From contig OZ023267.1 in the NCBI GenBank assembly GCA_964006375.1, positions 39,998,721-40,062,720 of the forward strand: a DNA stretch of 64,000 nt. The letters are read 5' to 3'. Origin of the DNA: Tillus elongatus. Its lineage: Eukaryota; Arthropoda; Insecta; Coleoptera; Cleridae. Below the pieces are notes generated by a model, which saw only the letters and a program-made list of their open reading frames with translations, had not been told where the DNA came from and did no database searches. This document shows, in pieces, positions 27,768 through 40,627 of the stretch (within the stretch, counting starts at the first letter, position 1; every line of letters begins with the position of its first letter). The translations under genes and the position numbers were made by a program.

Positions 27768-28622
27768 ACTGAAACTGCTACCAAAGCATCACATAAAGGG
27801 TCTATTTGCAATTAATTATCTGCTAATAATTTAACAAAATAAAGAACATTGAAGATTGTAGCTGAAACTCAAGGCTTTTTAACTTCTTACGACATTTACG
27901 CTGCAGAGCCGTTCATGTAGGTTTTCAGTCTAGAACATGTCAATTTTGACGTTTTAGGAATAAAAACTTAAAAACTTATAACTTTGCTTTATTTTAACGT
28001 AGAGACTCAAGTTTTGGTGCATGGTTTTCTTTTTATAATATAAACCCTCGCACCCAATATGGTTGCCCTAACTTTGTTATTTCCGGAGATATAAAAATTT
28101 TCTGAAAGAAAACGCAATATTTTCCGGGAAAAACTAGTCCGATTTTCTTGGCTAACGAAACTATCCAAGTCACTTACGAAAGGAAGTGTCATCAACTGAT
28201 TTCGATGAAACTTGGCAAGTGCCTTTCTTTTATTAATGTCTTGGATGAGTTCGTTGGTCAGGAAAATCGGGTAACGTTTTCCGGGAAAATTTTGAGTTGT
28301 TTCAAAAAAAAATATTTTTCTCCAAAAATTACAAAGGTATTTTAATGAAATTTGGTGGATATGTTGCCTTGTAAAAGACCTTATTACATACTCAAATTCA
28401 ACTTTCTACATTTTTAGAAAATTGAGTTATTCAAATTTTGAGTTTTCTTTTGAAAAAAAATTTACAAAGTTATTTTGATGAAATTTGTTGGATATATTGC
28501 CCTGGGTAAGACCCTACTATACACCAAAATTACACTTTCTAAGTTCGTAGAAACTTGAATGATTCAAATTTGAAGCATTTAATAAAAATTTACTACCATA
28601 ATGCACTTGCTGCGTCCCGAAC
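27768..28622. mobile_element. GGACGCAGC-family composite, two inner halves in opposite orientation
   Basis: From 27768 to about 28198 the sequence follows the plus orientation (CCAAAGCATCACATAAAGGG, ATTTTCCGGGAAAAACTAG, CCAAGTCACTTACGAAAGG). From about 28199 to 28622 it follows the minus orientation and ends CATAATGCACTTGCTGCGTC before a T-run. The TA array and the hairpin end are missing, which suggests a palindromic fusion at the array position. Confidence 0.62.
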
Positions 28623-28781
28623 TTTTTTTTCTTGCGCACCCCAATCCATTAAGGCACGAGCCGCTACTGAGCGAAGTTCGTTAATCAAATGAATGTTTTG
28701 TTACTTTTAGTTTTTGTAATAAATTTGTGTTTGTGTGACTTCCATATTGACTTTCTATCAATTGTATTTGTATTCCTCCTT

Positions 28782-29772
28782 TTAGTGAATTTTCTTAAAA
28801 AAAATTCACTAATGAGGAGATCCCGACTTTTGAATTTTTAAAAAATTTCTTCAAATGAGCGCTAATTAGGCCCCCCAGAAAACATATCCGGGGTCAGTTT
28901 CAATTTTTATATGTTATAGGCATTTAAAGAAAAATAAATTGGGGTTTTCCTCAAAACGTCAAAGTGGCGATTTAAAATGTTAAAATTGGCAACATTTAGG
29001 CCAATTACTTGAATCTAATACGGGCTATAGACATAAAATGTTTCAAGAAGAATGTTTTACAAACCCTGAAGTCTTAGTTTCAACCGTCATTGTCCTTCAT
29101 TTTACTAAAATGTTTCCAGAAAATTCATTTAAAATATACCCTTTTTCTGATGCTTGGCAGTAGCCTTAGCTATAGAGTTTATCGTTTAATGATATATAAT
29201 TTTTGTCGAATTTTCGTAAAAAATCAATAAAGCTCAATATATCCGTTATTATATTAGATATGAAAAATTTTTGTATATATTAATTATAGGGTGTCTTGAG
29301 TTACATCTTAAAATAATATTTCTACAATCACAGGCTGGCCCATAAGTCGTTGGTGATACAAATTTCCTTTTTTTTTAATCAAACACGCCTTATATGCTAT
29401 TGCATTTTTGCATTTTCCATCGAAATATATTGCATGTTTGTAATAAAAGAAATTCTGGACGCAGCAAGTGCGTTATGGTAGCTAATTTTGATCAAATGTT
29501 TCATATTTGAACAGCTCAATTTGCTATTAACCCATAAGGTTGACCAAGAAACGTGTTTTTTTTCGGGAACACTTTAAGTTTACTTTTGGAAATTTTTGTA
29601 CATTTTCACACAATAAAGTTATTTTGATGAAACATGACACATTGTTTTTACTATATAGGTTATACTGGTAACCAAATTTGATGCCTGCTTTCTTAAAAAA
29701 AAACACACATATTTGTTATTAAAAACATTTTTATGAAAATTCACTATCATAACGCACTTGCTGCGTCCAGAG
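28782..29772 (-). mobile_element. GGACGCAGC-family element, TA array and neighbour deleted
   Basis: It opens with TTAGTGAATTTTCTT...AAAATTCACTAA, then CATATCCGGGGTCAG, and at TATATGTT it jumps directly to ATAGGCATTTAAAG. It has therefore lost the TA array plus about 300 bp. The rest follows the reference copy to ACGCACTTGCTGCGTCCAGA and a T-run. It sits in the continuation of the repeat unit interrupted by the hAT. Confidence 0.8.
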
Positions 29773-30274
29773 TTTTTTTTATAGAATCGTAATGGCACAA
29801 TAATCCAACAGCGCTGTCTGTTTTTAGAATGAATGTCCTTGGTTGTTTTTTCCGTCAAACGTTGAAAGTCGGCATATAAAAGAAACAGAATACAAAAACA
29901 TTACTAATTGTATTCTGTTTGTTGAGAAATTAGTGTGTTTGTTTAGTAACGTTTAAAGTTTTCAGTGGAAAATGAAAAGTATAACTAACTCGTCATTGTT
30001 AATTGTTTTGTATGAGGCCTATTTACGTTTGTTGTCATGCACGCACTGCTTTAAATTATAAAACATTTAGTAATTTGTACATGCTCACCTAATTGCACTT
30101 CGACATTTTCACTTTTTAGATGATGCATTACTTTTACTTCCTTTTTGATTGAATCATTTGTTTACCTATATCAATGCCGCCTCATTGTACCAGGCTGTCA
30201 CTCTGATTATCTGTTAAACAAGTAGGTGTGACTTTATGGTGTTTCTGATGTTATAAATACAGTTTTCAGATATA
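29773..30274. other. Intronic stretch, unclassified
   Basis: No coding sequence or repeat was recognised between the dispersed element and the small mariner-like MITE. Confidence 0.35.
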
Positions 30275-30457
30275 CAGGTGTACCAAGCAAGATGCAAAAT
30301 TCAATAAATCCTTTGTTTTTACAGATCGAAAAAGTTTTCAAACAAAAGTGGTAGAGGGAGTAACGGCGCACAATTTAAAATGTTCCTGAATTATGCAGGG
30401 TGTTTTTTGTAATTCAAGTGCGAAGCAAACCTATGTTTTTTAAAATAGGAACACCTG
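30275..30457. mobile_element. Short TA-flanked MITE
   Basis: The ends CAGGTGTACC (30275) and GGAACACCTG (to 30457) are inverted and are flanked on both sides by TA. At 183 bp and non-coding, it fits a Tc1/mariner-derived MITE. The inverted repeat is short, so the call is moderate. Confidence 0.5.
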
Positions 30458-30524
30458 TATATTACTTAACATTCAGAAAGCCCACATTTTCCTAACTCTT
30501 ATAATATGCGTGTGTGTTTTATTT

Positions 30525-30848
30525 CTTTGGCGTCGGACTATTTCCGCGACAATGGCCAATCACAGACGCCAGAGAGTAGTTTCACCTTACTATCCTGCAA
30601 ATTTTGCCGAACCCCTGCGTTTTTGTAAGGGGGGTAGGGATCTTTAACGTGCCCAATGGACACGGGACCGACGGCTTTACGCCCCCTCCGTAGGGCGGCA
30701 CGTGCAGACATTCAACTTGCTTAAATACAATGCCACAACCTCGGTTGATGATAATTGCACAGTATGTACTGAGAAAGTGGAAGGATCTGGGATCAAACCC
30801 AGTACCCTTCGGTTCAGGGGCACACGGTCTTACCACTGAAGTTCTAGT
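30525..30848 (-). mobile_element. tRNA-derived SINE, copy 2
   Basis: On the minus strand, the decayed tRNA head carries a B box read as GGGATCAAACCC on the plus strand. The body has AACCTCGGTTGATG and GGGACCGACGGCTTTACG, and the tail is GGACTATTTCCGCGACAATG. It is the same family as the copies at 33121 and 54615. Confidence 0.8.
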
Positions 30849-31515
30849 TCTTTTAATATAGGGTTTAAATACATTATACAGGGTATTTTAAAGGATATGG
30901 ATTGTTTTGTGCTTGTATTACATACATCGTACGTATATCAACGCTCTGCAGAACAATACACTTTGTAGAGAAAAAATTATGTGTTGGCCAGTTGAGTTTC
31001 AGATTATGATCTAGTAGCGTTACCTATCGTTAGTTATTTATTAACTTGCGGTTTGTATACAGGGTGAGTCAAAACTCGGATGTTTCATTTTCTTTATTAA
31101 TTTAAATGGAACACCCTGTATTTTATATCACTAGTAAGATCCTCTAATATGATCCTTCAATTTTTGTTAGCGGTTCCCTATTCCTAAAGTAAGTAGTGAT
31201 CGAGATATTTTGATTTAGATCTTTAATGAAATGTAGACTCATAAATTCTGTGTTTATCAGTAGATATTAGGCAGTTGTTGAAATTCGCATATCAATCTGA
31301 CAGACGATACTATAATAGTGCGCAATTTAATTCTTTGATTCCAAAAAAGAAAAAAATAATGATTGTTAGTACTGTGACAATTTAAGCTGTCTAAAAATTT
31401 AAAGGTCACACACACACATGTCATGAAGATATCTCAACCACTTTTATTCGAAAAATTTTTTGATTCATCTCTTGCTTTGTCATTATTTGAAATGTATGGC
31501 GTATGGCTGACCCTG
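30849..31515. other. Intronic stretch with isolated mariner-like termini
   Basis: Words of the CAGGGTG type next to TA occur near 30876, 31065, 31120 (as ACACCCTGTA) and 31508. They suggest decayed mariner ends, but no convincing inverted pair or transposase could be assembled. Confidence 0.3.

Positions 31516-31590
<75 letters not shown>
31516..31590. repeat. (TA)n microsatellite
   Basis: About 75 bp of TA follows CCCTGTATATG, that is, directly beside a mariner-like terminal word. It is not at the position typical of the GGACGCAGC family. Confidence 0.92.
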
Positions 31591-31593
<3 letters not shown>

Positions 31594-31784
31594 GCACAAG
31601 TATTATACGTATTGTATTAGACATATTGTAAAATTTGATCAAATAAAGCAGCAATAATAATAAGTAGAAAAGTAAAATTTGCACGTAGCCATGTAAAACG
31701 TTTATACTGTAAAATAGTGTTGCAAATTGAATCAAAACTTCCACATAGCTGTTATAATCTACGCTCATGAAATAAATTTAGGGT

Positions 31785-32165
31785 CCATGACTCCACCACA
31801 AAGAAAATATTCGTATTCCTGTACTCATAAACTTCTGAAACGTTATATTACTCGAGTTTTAACGAAAAAATGTCAGTTTTTACCAAATCACACCGTATTT
31901 ATTCCCTCCCCCTGAAGCGACCTTACCCAAAAGCAATTCGAAGTGTTCCTTTGTCGGGTGCTAGCTGTATACCAAATTTGAAGACGATATCTCAATTCGT
32001 TCTAAAGTTATCGTGGCTACAAACAGACATACAGACAGACAAAAAAAAATCGCTTCTAAATCATGTTTTCTATGCCTTTTGAGACGTTTACGACGTTTAA
32101 GCGAAAAAATTTTTTTGGAAGTTTTATCGCCAATGTCATACTTCCACACGTGACGATGTGGAAGT
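31785..32165 (-). repeat. Dispersed repeat related to 23560-25169
   Basis: In reverse orientation it carries GGGTCCATGACTCCACCAC, ACGTTATATTACTCGAG, CACCCGACAAAGG-type words, an ACAGACATACAGACAGAC run and ACGACGTTTAAGCG. This is one half-unit of the family duplicated at 23560-25169. It is non-coding. Confidence 0.68.
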
Positions 32166-32569
32166 AATTAAATAGTGGCACCCTTCATCCTTTACAAAGT
32201 TAACTTAGTTCTGTAGCTTATAGGAGGCAGTTTTGATAAATGGTTTGAATTTTGCGAAATTTTAATGAAAAAAGTAACCGAGAATCAAAGCCTGCAAAAA
32301 AAAAATTTTTTGTGATGGCTAAAGCTTATTGTTCAAATATTCGAAAAATGTTAACTTCAAAAGTTATTTTTCAGTTTTATACCTACTAGATTTAAACAAA
32401 ATTGAACTGACTTGGTTTTTTCGCGTTTTTTAACCCTTAGCCTGATAATATTTAGGCTGATTAAGATTTATTAAAATCCGAAAAGAGCCGTTAAGATGTA
32501 GTATTATCTGCTGCGAAAGGGTTTTTTCTGTTTAAAAATGATTGTAAAACATTACTAACTTTTGTCATT
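32166..32569. other. Intronic stretch, unclassified
   Basis: AT-rich, with no gene or repeat recognised. Confidence 0.35.
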
Positions 32570-32847
32570 TTAGTGAATTTTATTAGAACAAATCACTAAT
32601 GGGGAATTTTGAATTTTGAAAACATTTTTGCAAATGAGCGCGAACTAGGACCCCTAGAACCCATATCCGGGGTCAGTTTCAATGTTTATATGGTAATCAA
32701 ATTTGGTACATAAGTTTATGACATTAAAAGGAAACTATATACCAAAATTTAGATTTCTATGTTACAGGAAAAACGAGTTATAAAAATATTTGGTGCCAGA
32801 TCATTTCTATGAAAATTTACTACGATAACGCGCCTGCTGCGTCCAGA
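32570..32847 (-). mobile_element. GGACGCAGC-family element, 278-bp deletion derivative
   Basis: Both ends are present: TTAGTGAATTTTATT...AATCACTAA on the left, and ACGATAACGCGCCTGCTGCG then TCCAGA on the right. The interior keeps only CATATCCGGGGTCAG joined at TATATGG to the second-subfamily end block. Both edges lie in T-runs. Confidence 0.8.
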
Positions 32848-33120
32848 CTTTTTTTAAATATGACAAATTTGGCAGGTATAACCAACCGATAAAAGAATGC
32901 TTTACGTCATCCTGTATTATATGTAAAGCAAAACTGTTCATGAACTTTAAATTTGCGTAAACTCAATACTAAAAAAAATTCACATATAATACGGACTTTA
33001 ACGATGACACTATATATGGTTTTTCCGTTCGTCACTTTATTGACTGAAGAGGGATCTTGTTAAATAAAATATAACACGTTTATATTACAAACTCTGTAAT
33101 TTAAGCTGCTACTAAAACAT

Positions 33121-33461
33121 AGCCTCGGTGGTTCAGTGGTGAGAACGTGTGCCTCTGAACTGGAGGGTACTGGGTTCGATTCCCAGGCGGTTCCCCTTTT
33201 ACTTTTTCAGTACATACTGTAAAATTAACATCAACCGAGGTTGTGGCATTGTATTTGAGCAAAATGAATGTCTGCACATTCCGCCCTTCGGAGGGCGCGT
33301 AAAGCCGCTGGTCCCGTGACCCATGCGATGTTTGGCATGTTAAAAAACGCTACCCTCCTTACAGAAAGGCAGCGGCAAAGTTTCCAGAATAGTGAGGTGA
33401 AACTGGTTCCTGGCCTCCGTGATTGCCCATACTCGCAGAAATAGACCGACGTTAAAGAAAG
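33121..33461 (+). mobile_element. tRNA-derived SINE, best-preserved copy
   Basis: The tRNA-like head GCCTCGGTGGTTCAGTGG carries the A box, and the B box GGTTCGATTCC is exact. The body includes AACCGAGGTTGTGGCA and GAGGGCGCGTAAAGCCG. The tail ends CAGAAATAGACCGACGTTA. The 3' 30 bp also form the left edge of the tandem duplication that starts at 33431. Confidence 0.87.
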
Positions 33462-33715
33462 AAAAACACGCATACCAAAACATTGCAGAAAGGGTCTATT
33501 TCAAATAATTTTTCTGCAAATATTTTGGTCAAATAAAACAGACACTTCTTGGAATATTTGTTGGCCATAACCTGCATTTGTTTCAGAATCTTCGTTGAAA
33601 CCTCATCAATTTTGACTTTATTCATTATATTCACTTTGGCATTTTGAGAATAGAAATCATTAAATTTTCAAAGTTTTTTTTGTAGTTCATCTTTTATCAC
33701 CGAAAAAAGTAAATA

Positions 33716-34005
33716 TATGGCCAATCACCGACGCCAGGAAGCAGTTTCAACTCACTATCCTGGAAATTTGGCCGAACTCCTGCCTTTTTGTAAGGAGGGT
33801 AGGGATCCTTAACGTGCTCCAAATCGCATGGACACGGGACCGACGGCTTTACTCCACCTCCGAACTTGCTCAAATATAATACCACAACCTCGGTTGATGT
33901 TAATGTAACAGTATGTACTGAAAAAGTTAAAGGAGAACCCTGGGGTCTAACCCAGTACCCTTCGGTTCAGAACACACGTTGTTACCACTGAGCCACCGAG
34001 GCTCT
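33716..34005 (-). mobile_element. tRNA-derived SINE, copy in duplication unit 1
   Basis: Minus-strand copy. The tRNA head lies at the right (GTTACCACTGAGCCACCGAG as seen on plus), with GGTCTAACCC for the B box and GGGACCGACGGCTTTAC in the body. Its 3' tail is cut near 33716 (GGCCAATCACCGACG). Confidence 0.82.
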
Positions 34006-34171
34006 TAACTCTGTAGTTATAGTCGAGAAATGACAGCTGGAAGGATCTATAACTATCATAGACTGTATAAATAAACGAGTGGCAGGTGGAGCTACCAGTC
34101 AGTGTTGGTACTGAATAAACGATAACGATAACGATAATGGAAGGCAAAAAGTGAAATATAATGTTATAGAC

Positions 34172-34176
<5 letters not shown>

Positions 34177-34244
<68 letters not shown>
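34177..34244. repeat. (TA)n microsatellite in duplication unit 1
   Basis: A TA run with one phase break. Its counterpart at 37221-37296 is pure and differs in length, so this locus has changed since the duplication. Confidence 0.93.
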
Positions 34245-34246
<2 letters not shown>

Positions 34247-34650
34247 GTGTGTGTGAGAGAAATATTTTAGTGGGTGTGTTTATTGTCGGAAAATAGTTAG
34301 TTATAATAAAATACTATTTTGAAAATGCCTAAATAGAGAACCCTGAAGAATGTAACAATATTTTGGTCTTCTGTCCTTTTTTTGGCTTCTAGTGAGCCGA
34401 TCTTTTTTCTTGGATGCTTATAACTTTTTCTTTTAAGGATCTACATTTTTTGCATATACCATAAGTTATATATAAGAGCAACTTGCTTATCAAATTGGGG
34501 TAAAATAGCTTTGTTATTTATGAACATAAGAAAATTTTCAGAGAGGAGACCCAAAATTTTACGGAAAACTGGTCAGACTTTCCTGGCTGACGTGCGAGTC
34601 TAAGCCATTGACTAAAAGGAAATGCATACCACGTTTCATGTAGGTATATC

Positions 34651-34652
<2 letters not shown>

Positions 34653-34723
<71 letters not shown>
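34653..34723. repeat. (TA)n microsatellite in duplication unit 1
   Basis: A pure TA run before TTCGCTAAAAACTAG. The counterpart at 37705-37789 is about 14 bp longer. Confidence 0.93.
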
Positions 34724-34725
<2 letters not shown>

Positions 34726-35276
34726 GCTAAAAACTAGAATCCAACGCCTGTATGTAGATACTTACAATATCAATGTTATTTGTTAATTTATCAACGAATT
34801 AACTATCATTGGTTCGTTATTTGTTAGTGACCTTTTGCTTTCTAATCATTTATTGTACTTTCTCTAGTGGTTTTTTTAACCCAAGGGATACATTATGTCT
34901 TTAAAATTATGAGAGGTTTTTCACACCTTTACAGTATGCAATCAACGGTATTAATTGCATTTTTGTGTACAATTAATAGAATAGTATGTGCCTAATGACT
35001 ACTTAAAGACGTATCTTCGGGACAGTTACAAGTCGATTTTTATTGAAAATTAAGGACCACGATTTCTAATGTGTAAAGACTAATAATGTCACGAGGGTAT
35101 TATTTTCAAGATTCGCAAATGCGACAATGAAAATGTAGGTATGATCTCGATTTCAGTAGTTTAAATTCTAAACTACTAACAGTGCTATTTGGCCGGTGGA
35201 TCTTTTTAAAAACGTCATCAAGCGTTTTCGTATAAACCAAGTCGTAGGAACAAGCTCTGTCTATGGCAAAAAAAAA

Positions 35277-36471
35277 ATCGGGACCCAGCAAGTGCGTTAT
35301 ACTAGTGAATTTTCATAAGAATTGTCCACTATTATTAAAATTAGTATTGTAAACTTACACAGAGCTTGAAAATCGATTTTAGAGTTGCTACTACGCGCAC
35401 ATTTTACGAATTCTTTCGAAAGTGTCACCATCGATATCTCTCTATTATCATAAAAATCTTGTGTTCTAACTCCTTTCAAGAAAAATGCCCAAAACTCAAT
35501 TTTGTATGAAGCTCGAAAATTAAATTTTGCTATATCTAGAGATAGTTTAGGTCTTTAAAGGAAACTTGTATTACAAATTTCATTAAAGTTACAAAAGCGT
35601 TCCAGAAGCAAACATAATTCTTATTTAGAACAGTAAAGTATCTGCCAAATGATAATCGAAACAGTTATTTTTCCTTATTAAACGCCTGAATGATTTCGTT
35701 TTAGTCAACCTAATCAAACCAGTTTTCCCAACAGCTAAAAAAGCTTTTTTAAAACAAATTCTTTGTTAGTGAACTTTTTAATAAAAATTCAATATCAACA
35801 ATAACAAAATGTCTGCTGAAAATTATAACTTAAACTCAAAGGTGACAAAGTTATTCAAGCGTTTTAAACAAAAATGAGATCTTGATCAAAACATATGAAA
35901 TATGAACACTATTGTTTCTCCAATTCTCAAAGTGAAACAAAAAAACCACACATCTCGGAACGTTCTGCGAAGGAGACAAATATAATACCATTGAACCAGC
36001 TGGAAAACGTTAATTAAAGCTTTGTTTACCTTATACTTGACGCCGACTTCATGCCCCGGGATATTTTATATTATATTAAAAGTAAACGTAACAACTAACT
36101 GCATAATTTATAGAATTGTCACTTGAAACACCTTCAACAACTGTTTCGATCTTAGATGACGTCTTATATTTTGATTTTGTTTACATTTTCACCACATTAT
36201 GCTACACTTTAGTGTAGCTACAGCTAGAGTTATGCTACACTTAGTCTAAAACTGTAATTGGGGCCGTTCATTAAGCTACAAATGTAGTGTATTTTAAAAA
36301 TTGATTGAATCCCCCAGTTAAAAAACAATCACCTGGCAAATTTTTAATTTCATGTCATCTGTCATTTGGGATATTTGTGGCCGAGATTTCACGATTGTTG
36401 GTTCCGGTGGTATGTTTTATGCCTGTTATTTATATTGTTTGGTTACCGTTGATGTATGATTTATGCCTGTT
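35277..36471 (+). mobile_element. Third-subfamily dispersed element, truncated by the duplication
   Basis: It starts GGGACCCAGCAAGTGCGTTA, then AGTGAATTTTCATAAG, ACTTACACAGAGCTTG and TTGCTACTACGCGCACATTT. It is the same family as 49666-51018. In this copy the sequence stops at 36471, the duplication junction. The equivalent in unit 2 continues to 40627. Confidence 0.7.
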
Positions 36472-36766
36472 GTATATATATACTCGCAGAAATAGACCGA
36501 CGTTAAAGAAAGAAAAACACGCATACCAAAACATTGCAGAAAGGGTCTATTTCAAATAATTTTTCTGCAAATATTTTGGTCAAATAAAACAGACACTTCT
36601 TGGAATATTTGTTGGCCATAACCTGCATTTGTTTCAGAATCTTCGTTGAAACCTCATCAATTTTGACTTTATTCATTATATTCACTTTGGCATTTTGAGA
36701 ATAGAAATCATTAAATTTTCAAAGTTTTTTTTGTAGTTCATCTTTTCTCACCGAAAAAAGTAAATA

Positions 36767-37056
36767 TATGGCCAATCACCGACGCCAGGAAGCAGTTTCA
36801 ACTCACTATCCTGGAAATTTGGCCGAACTCCTGCCTTTTTGTAAGGAGGGTAGGGATCCTTAACGTGCTCCAAATCGCATGGACACGGGACCGACGGCTT
36901 TACTCCACCTCCGAACTTGCTCAAATATAATACCACAACCTCGGTTGATGTTAATGTAACAGTATGTACTGAAAAAGTTAAAGGAGAACCCTGGGGTCTA
37001 ACCCAGTACCCTTCGGTTCAGAACACACGTTGTTACCACTGAGCCACCGAGGCTCT
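36767..37056 (-). mobile_element. tRNA-derived SINE, copy in duplication unit 2
   Basis: This is the duplicate of the SINE at 33716-34005 and appears identical in sequence. It arose by duplication, not by a new insertion. Confidence 0.82.
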
Positions 37057-37216
37057 TAACTCTGTAGTTATAGTCGAGAAATGACAGCTGGAAGGATCTA
37101 TAACTATCATAGACTGTATAAATAAACGAGTGGCAGGTGGAGCTACCAGTCAGTGTTGGTACTGAATAAACGATAACGATAATGGAAGGCAAAAAGTGAA
37201 ATATAATGTTATAGAC

Positions 37217-37220
<4 letters not shown>

Positions 37221-37296
<76 letters not shown>
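37221..37296. repeat. (TA)n microsatellite in duplication unit 2
   Basis: Pure TA, between ACATATG and CTGTGTGTG. Confidence 0.93.
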
Positions 37297-37298
<2 letters not shown>

Positions 37299-37702
37299 GT
37301 GTGTGTGAGAGAAATATTTTAGTGGGTGTGTTTATTGTCGGAAAATAGTTAGTTATAATAAAATACTATTTTGAAAATGCCTAAATAGAGAACCCTGAAG
37401 AATGTAACAATATTTTGGTCTTCTGTCCTTTTTTTGGCTTCTAGTGAGCCGATCTTTTTTCTTGAATGCTTATAACTTTTTCTTTTAAGGATCTACATTT
37501 TTTGCATATACCATAAGTTATATATAAGAGCAACTTGCTTATCAAATTGGGGTAAAATAGCTTTGTTATTTATGAACATAAGAAAATTTTCAGAGAGGAG
37601 ACCCAAAATTTTACGGAAAACTGGTCAGACTTTCCTGGCTGACGTGCGAGTCTAAGCCATTGACTAAAAGGAAATGCATACCACGTTTCATGTAGGTATA
37701 TC

Positions 37703-37704
<2 letters not shown>

Positions 37705-37789
<85 letters not shown>
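37705..37789. repeat. (TA)n microsatellite in duplication unit 2
   Basis: Pure TA, between ATATCTGC and TTCGCTAAAAAC. Confidence 0.93.
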
Positions 37790-37791
<2 letters not shown>

Positions 37792-39927
37792 GCTAAAAAC
37801 TAGAATCCAACGCCTGTATGTAGATACTTACAATATCAATGTTATTTGTTAATTTATCAACGAATTAACTATCATTGGTTCGTTATTTGTTAGTGACCTT
37901 TTGCTTTCTAATCATTTATTGTACTTTCTCTAGTGGTTTTTTTAACCCAAGGGATACATTATGTCTTTAAAATTATGAGAGGTTTTTCACACCTTTACAG
38001 TATGCAATCAACGGTATTAATTGCATTTTTGTGTACAATTAATAGAATAGTATGTGCCTAATGACTACTTAAAGACGTATCTTCGGGACAGTTACAAGTC
38101 GATTTTTATTGAAAATTAAGGACCACGATTTCTAATGTGTAAAGACTAATAATGTCACGAGGGTATTATTTTCAAGATTCGCAAATGCGACAATTAAAAT
38201 GTAGGTATGATCTCGATTTCAGTAGTTTAAATTCTAAACTACTAACAGTGCTATTTGGCCGGTGGATCTTTTTAAAAACGTCATCAAGCGTTTTCGTATA
38301 AACCAAGTCGTAGGAACAAGCTCTGTCTATGGCAAAAAAAAAATCGGGACCCAGCAAGTGCGTTATACTAGTGAATTTTCATAAGAATTGTCCACTATTA
38401 TTAAAATTAGTATTGTAAACTTACACAGAGCTTGAAAATCGATTTTAGAGTTGCTACTACGCGCACATTTTACGAATTCTTTCGAAAGTGTCACCATCGA
38501 TATCTCTCTATTATCATAAAAATCTTGTGTTCTAACTCCTTTCAAGAAAAATGCCCAAAACTCAATTTTGTATGAAGCTCGAAAATTAAATTTTGCTATA
38601 TCTAGAGATAGTTTAGGTCTTTAAAGGAAACTTGTATTACAAATTTCATTAAAGTTACAAAAGCGTTCCAGAAGCAAACATAATTCTTATTTAGAACAGT
38701 AAAGTATCTGCCAAATGATAATCGAAACAGTTATTTTTCCTTATTAAACGCCTGAATGATTTCGTTTTAGTCAACCTAATCAAACCAGTTTTCCCAACAG
38801 CTAAAAAAGCTTTTTTAAAACAAATTCTTTGTTAGTGAACTTTTAAATAAAAATTCAATATCAACAATAACAAAATGTCTGCTGAAAATTATAACTTAAA
38901 CTCAAAGGTGACAAAGTTATTCAAGCGTTTTAAACAAAAATGAGATCTTGATCAAAACATATGAAATATGAACACTATTGTTTCTCCAATTCTCAAAGTG
39001 AAACAAAAAAACCACACATCTCGGAACGTTCTGCGAAGGAGACAAATATAATACCATTGAACCAGCTGGAAAACGTTAATTAAAGCTTTGTTTACCTTAT
39101 ACTTGACGCCGACTTCATGCCCCGGGATATTTTATATTATATTAAAAGTAAACGTAACAACTAACTGCATAATTTATAGAATTGTCACTTGAAACACCTT
39201 CAACAACTGTTTCGATCTTAGATGACGTCTTATATTTTGATTTTGTTTACATTTTCACCACATTATGCTACACTTTAGTGTAGCTACAGCTAGAGTTATG
39301 CTACACTTAGTCTAAAACTGTAATTGGGGCCGTTCATTAAGCTACAAATGTAGTGTATTTTAAAAATTGATTGAATCCCCCAGTTAAAAAACAATCACCT
39401 GGCAAATTTTTAATTTCATGTCATCTGTCATTTGGGATATTTGTGGCCGAGATTTCACGATTGTTGGTTCCGGTGGTATGTTTTATGCCTGTTATTTATA
39501 TTGTTTGGTTACCGTTGATGTATGATTTATGCCTGTTGTATGAATCGATCTACGCATGGCAGTTAACTACTTTGTCTGCCAGGCATTGGACTTTAACCAC
39601 TAAGTCGTTTCAACGCATGTCTTTCAGATTTTATTTTTAATTTGGAAAAAACTAAATTTTTTGAACCAAATTACTTAAAAAATCACAACATAGGTTTATT
39701 TACACTATTTCTAGCCACGTGTAAAGTTTCTTTCCATTTACTTTAATACTTTAAAAAATATAGCGTTTTCAATAATATTTTTGTATATTTTTGGTGGAAA
39801 AAATGTCTGTTATAGCTGATTTACGAACTCGTTGGCGGTCTTAATACAATGAAGATATGTGCCAGGTTTTGTTCAAATCAGTTGAGTATTTTTTGTGTTA
39901 TCATTTGGATAAATACATACATATATA

Positions 39928-40523
<596 letters not shown>

Positions 40524-40627
40524 TCAAACGGATCTTGGATATCAGTTCTAGTGGCCCTATTTCGCGAATTAAAAAAAATTCGGAAGTATCGCCATCGTTA
40601 CCATATTTTCTCAATGAAAATCCATTA

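Larger units (their letters stand above)
33431..36481. repeat. Tandem duplication, copy 1 (3,051 bp)
   Basis: This block repeats immediately as 36482-39541. Outside the TA arrays I noticed only a handful of single-base differences, plus 12 bp more of a GATAAC run in this copy. It contains an inverted SINE, pieces of the third-subfamily element and two TA arrays. The left edge lies inside an intact SINE. The right edge breaks a dispersed element at TGCCTGTTGTAT, where ATATA has been added. Confidence 0.93.
36482..39541. repeat. Tandem duplication, copy 2
   Basis: It begins mid-SINE with ACTCGCAGAAATAGACCG and follows copy 1 at an offset of 3,051 bp, rising to about 3,066 bp after the TA arrays. 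On the right it runs uninterrupted into GAATCGATCTACGC, which matches the independent paralogue near 50437, so the right boundary here is ancestral. High identity points to a recent event or an assembly artefact. Confidence 0.93.

Noticed and set aside
31066..31517. A possible mariner MITE between CAGGGTG-like words
   Set aside because: The words at the two ends do not continue as an inverted repeat, so the pair may be unrelated fragments.
33121..33195. Possible functional tRNA genes at SINE heads
   Set aside because: A and B boxes are present, but the acceptor stems do not pair and each copy continues into the same SINE body.
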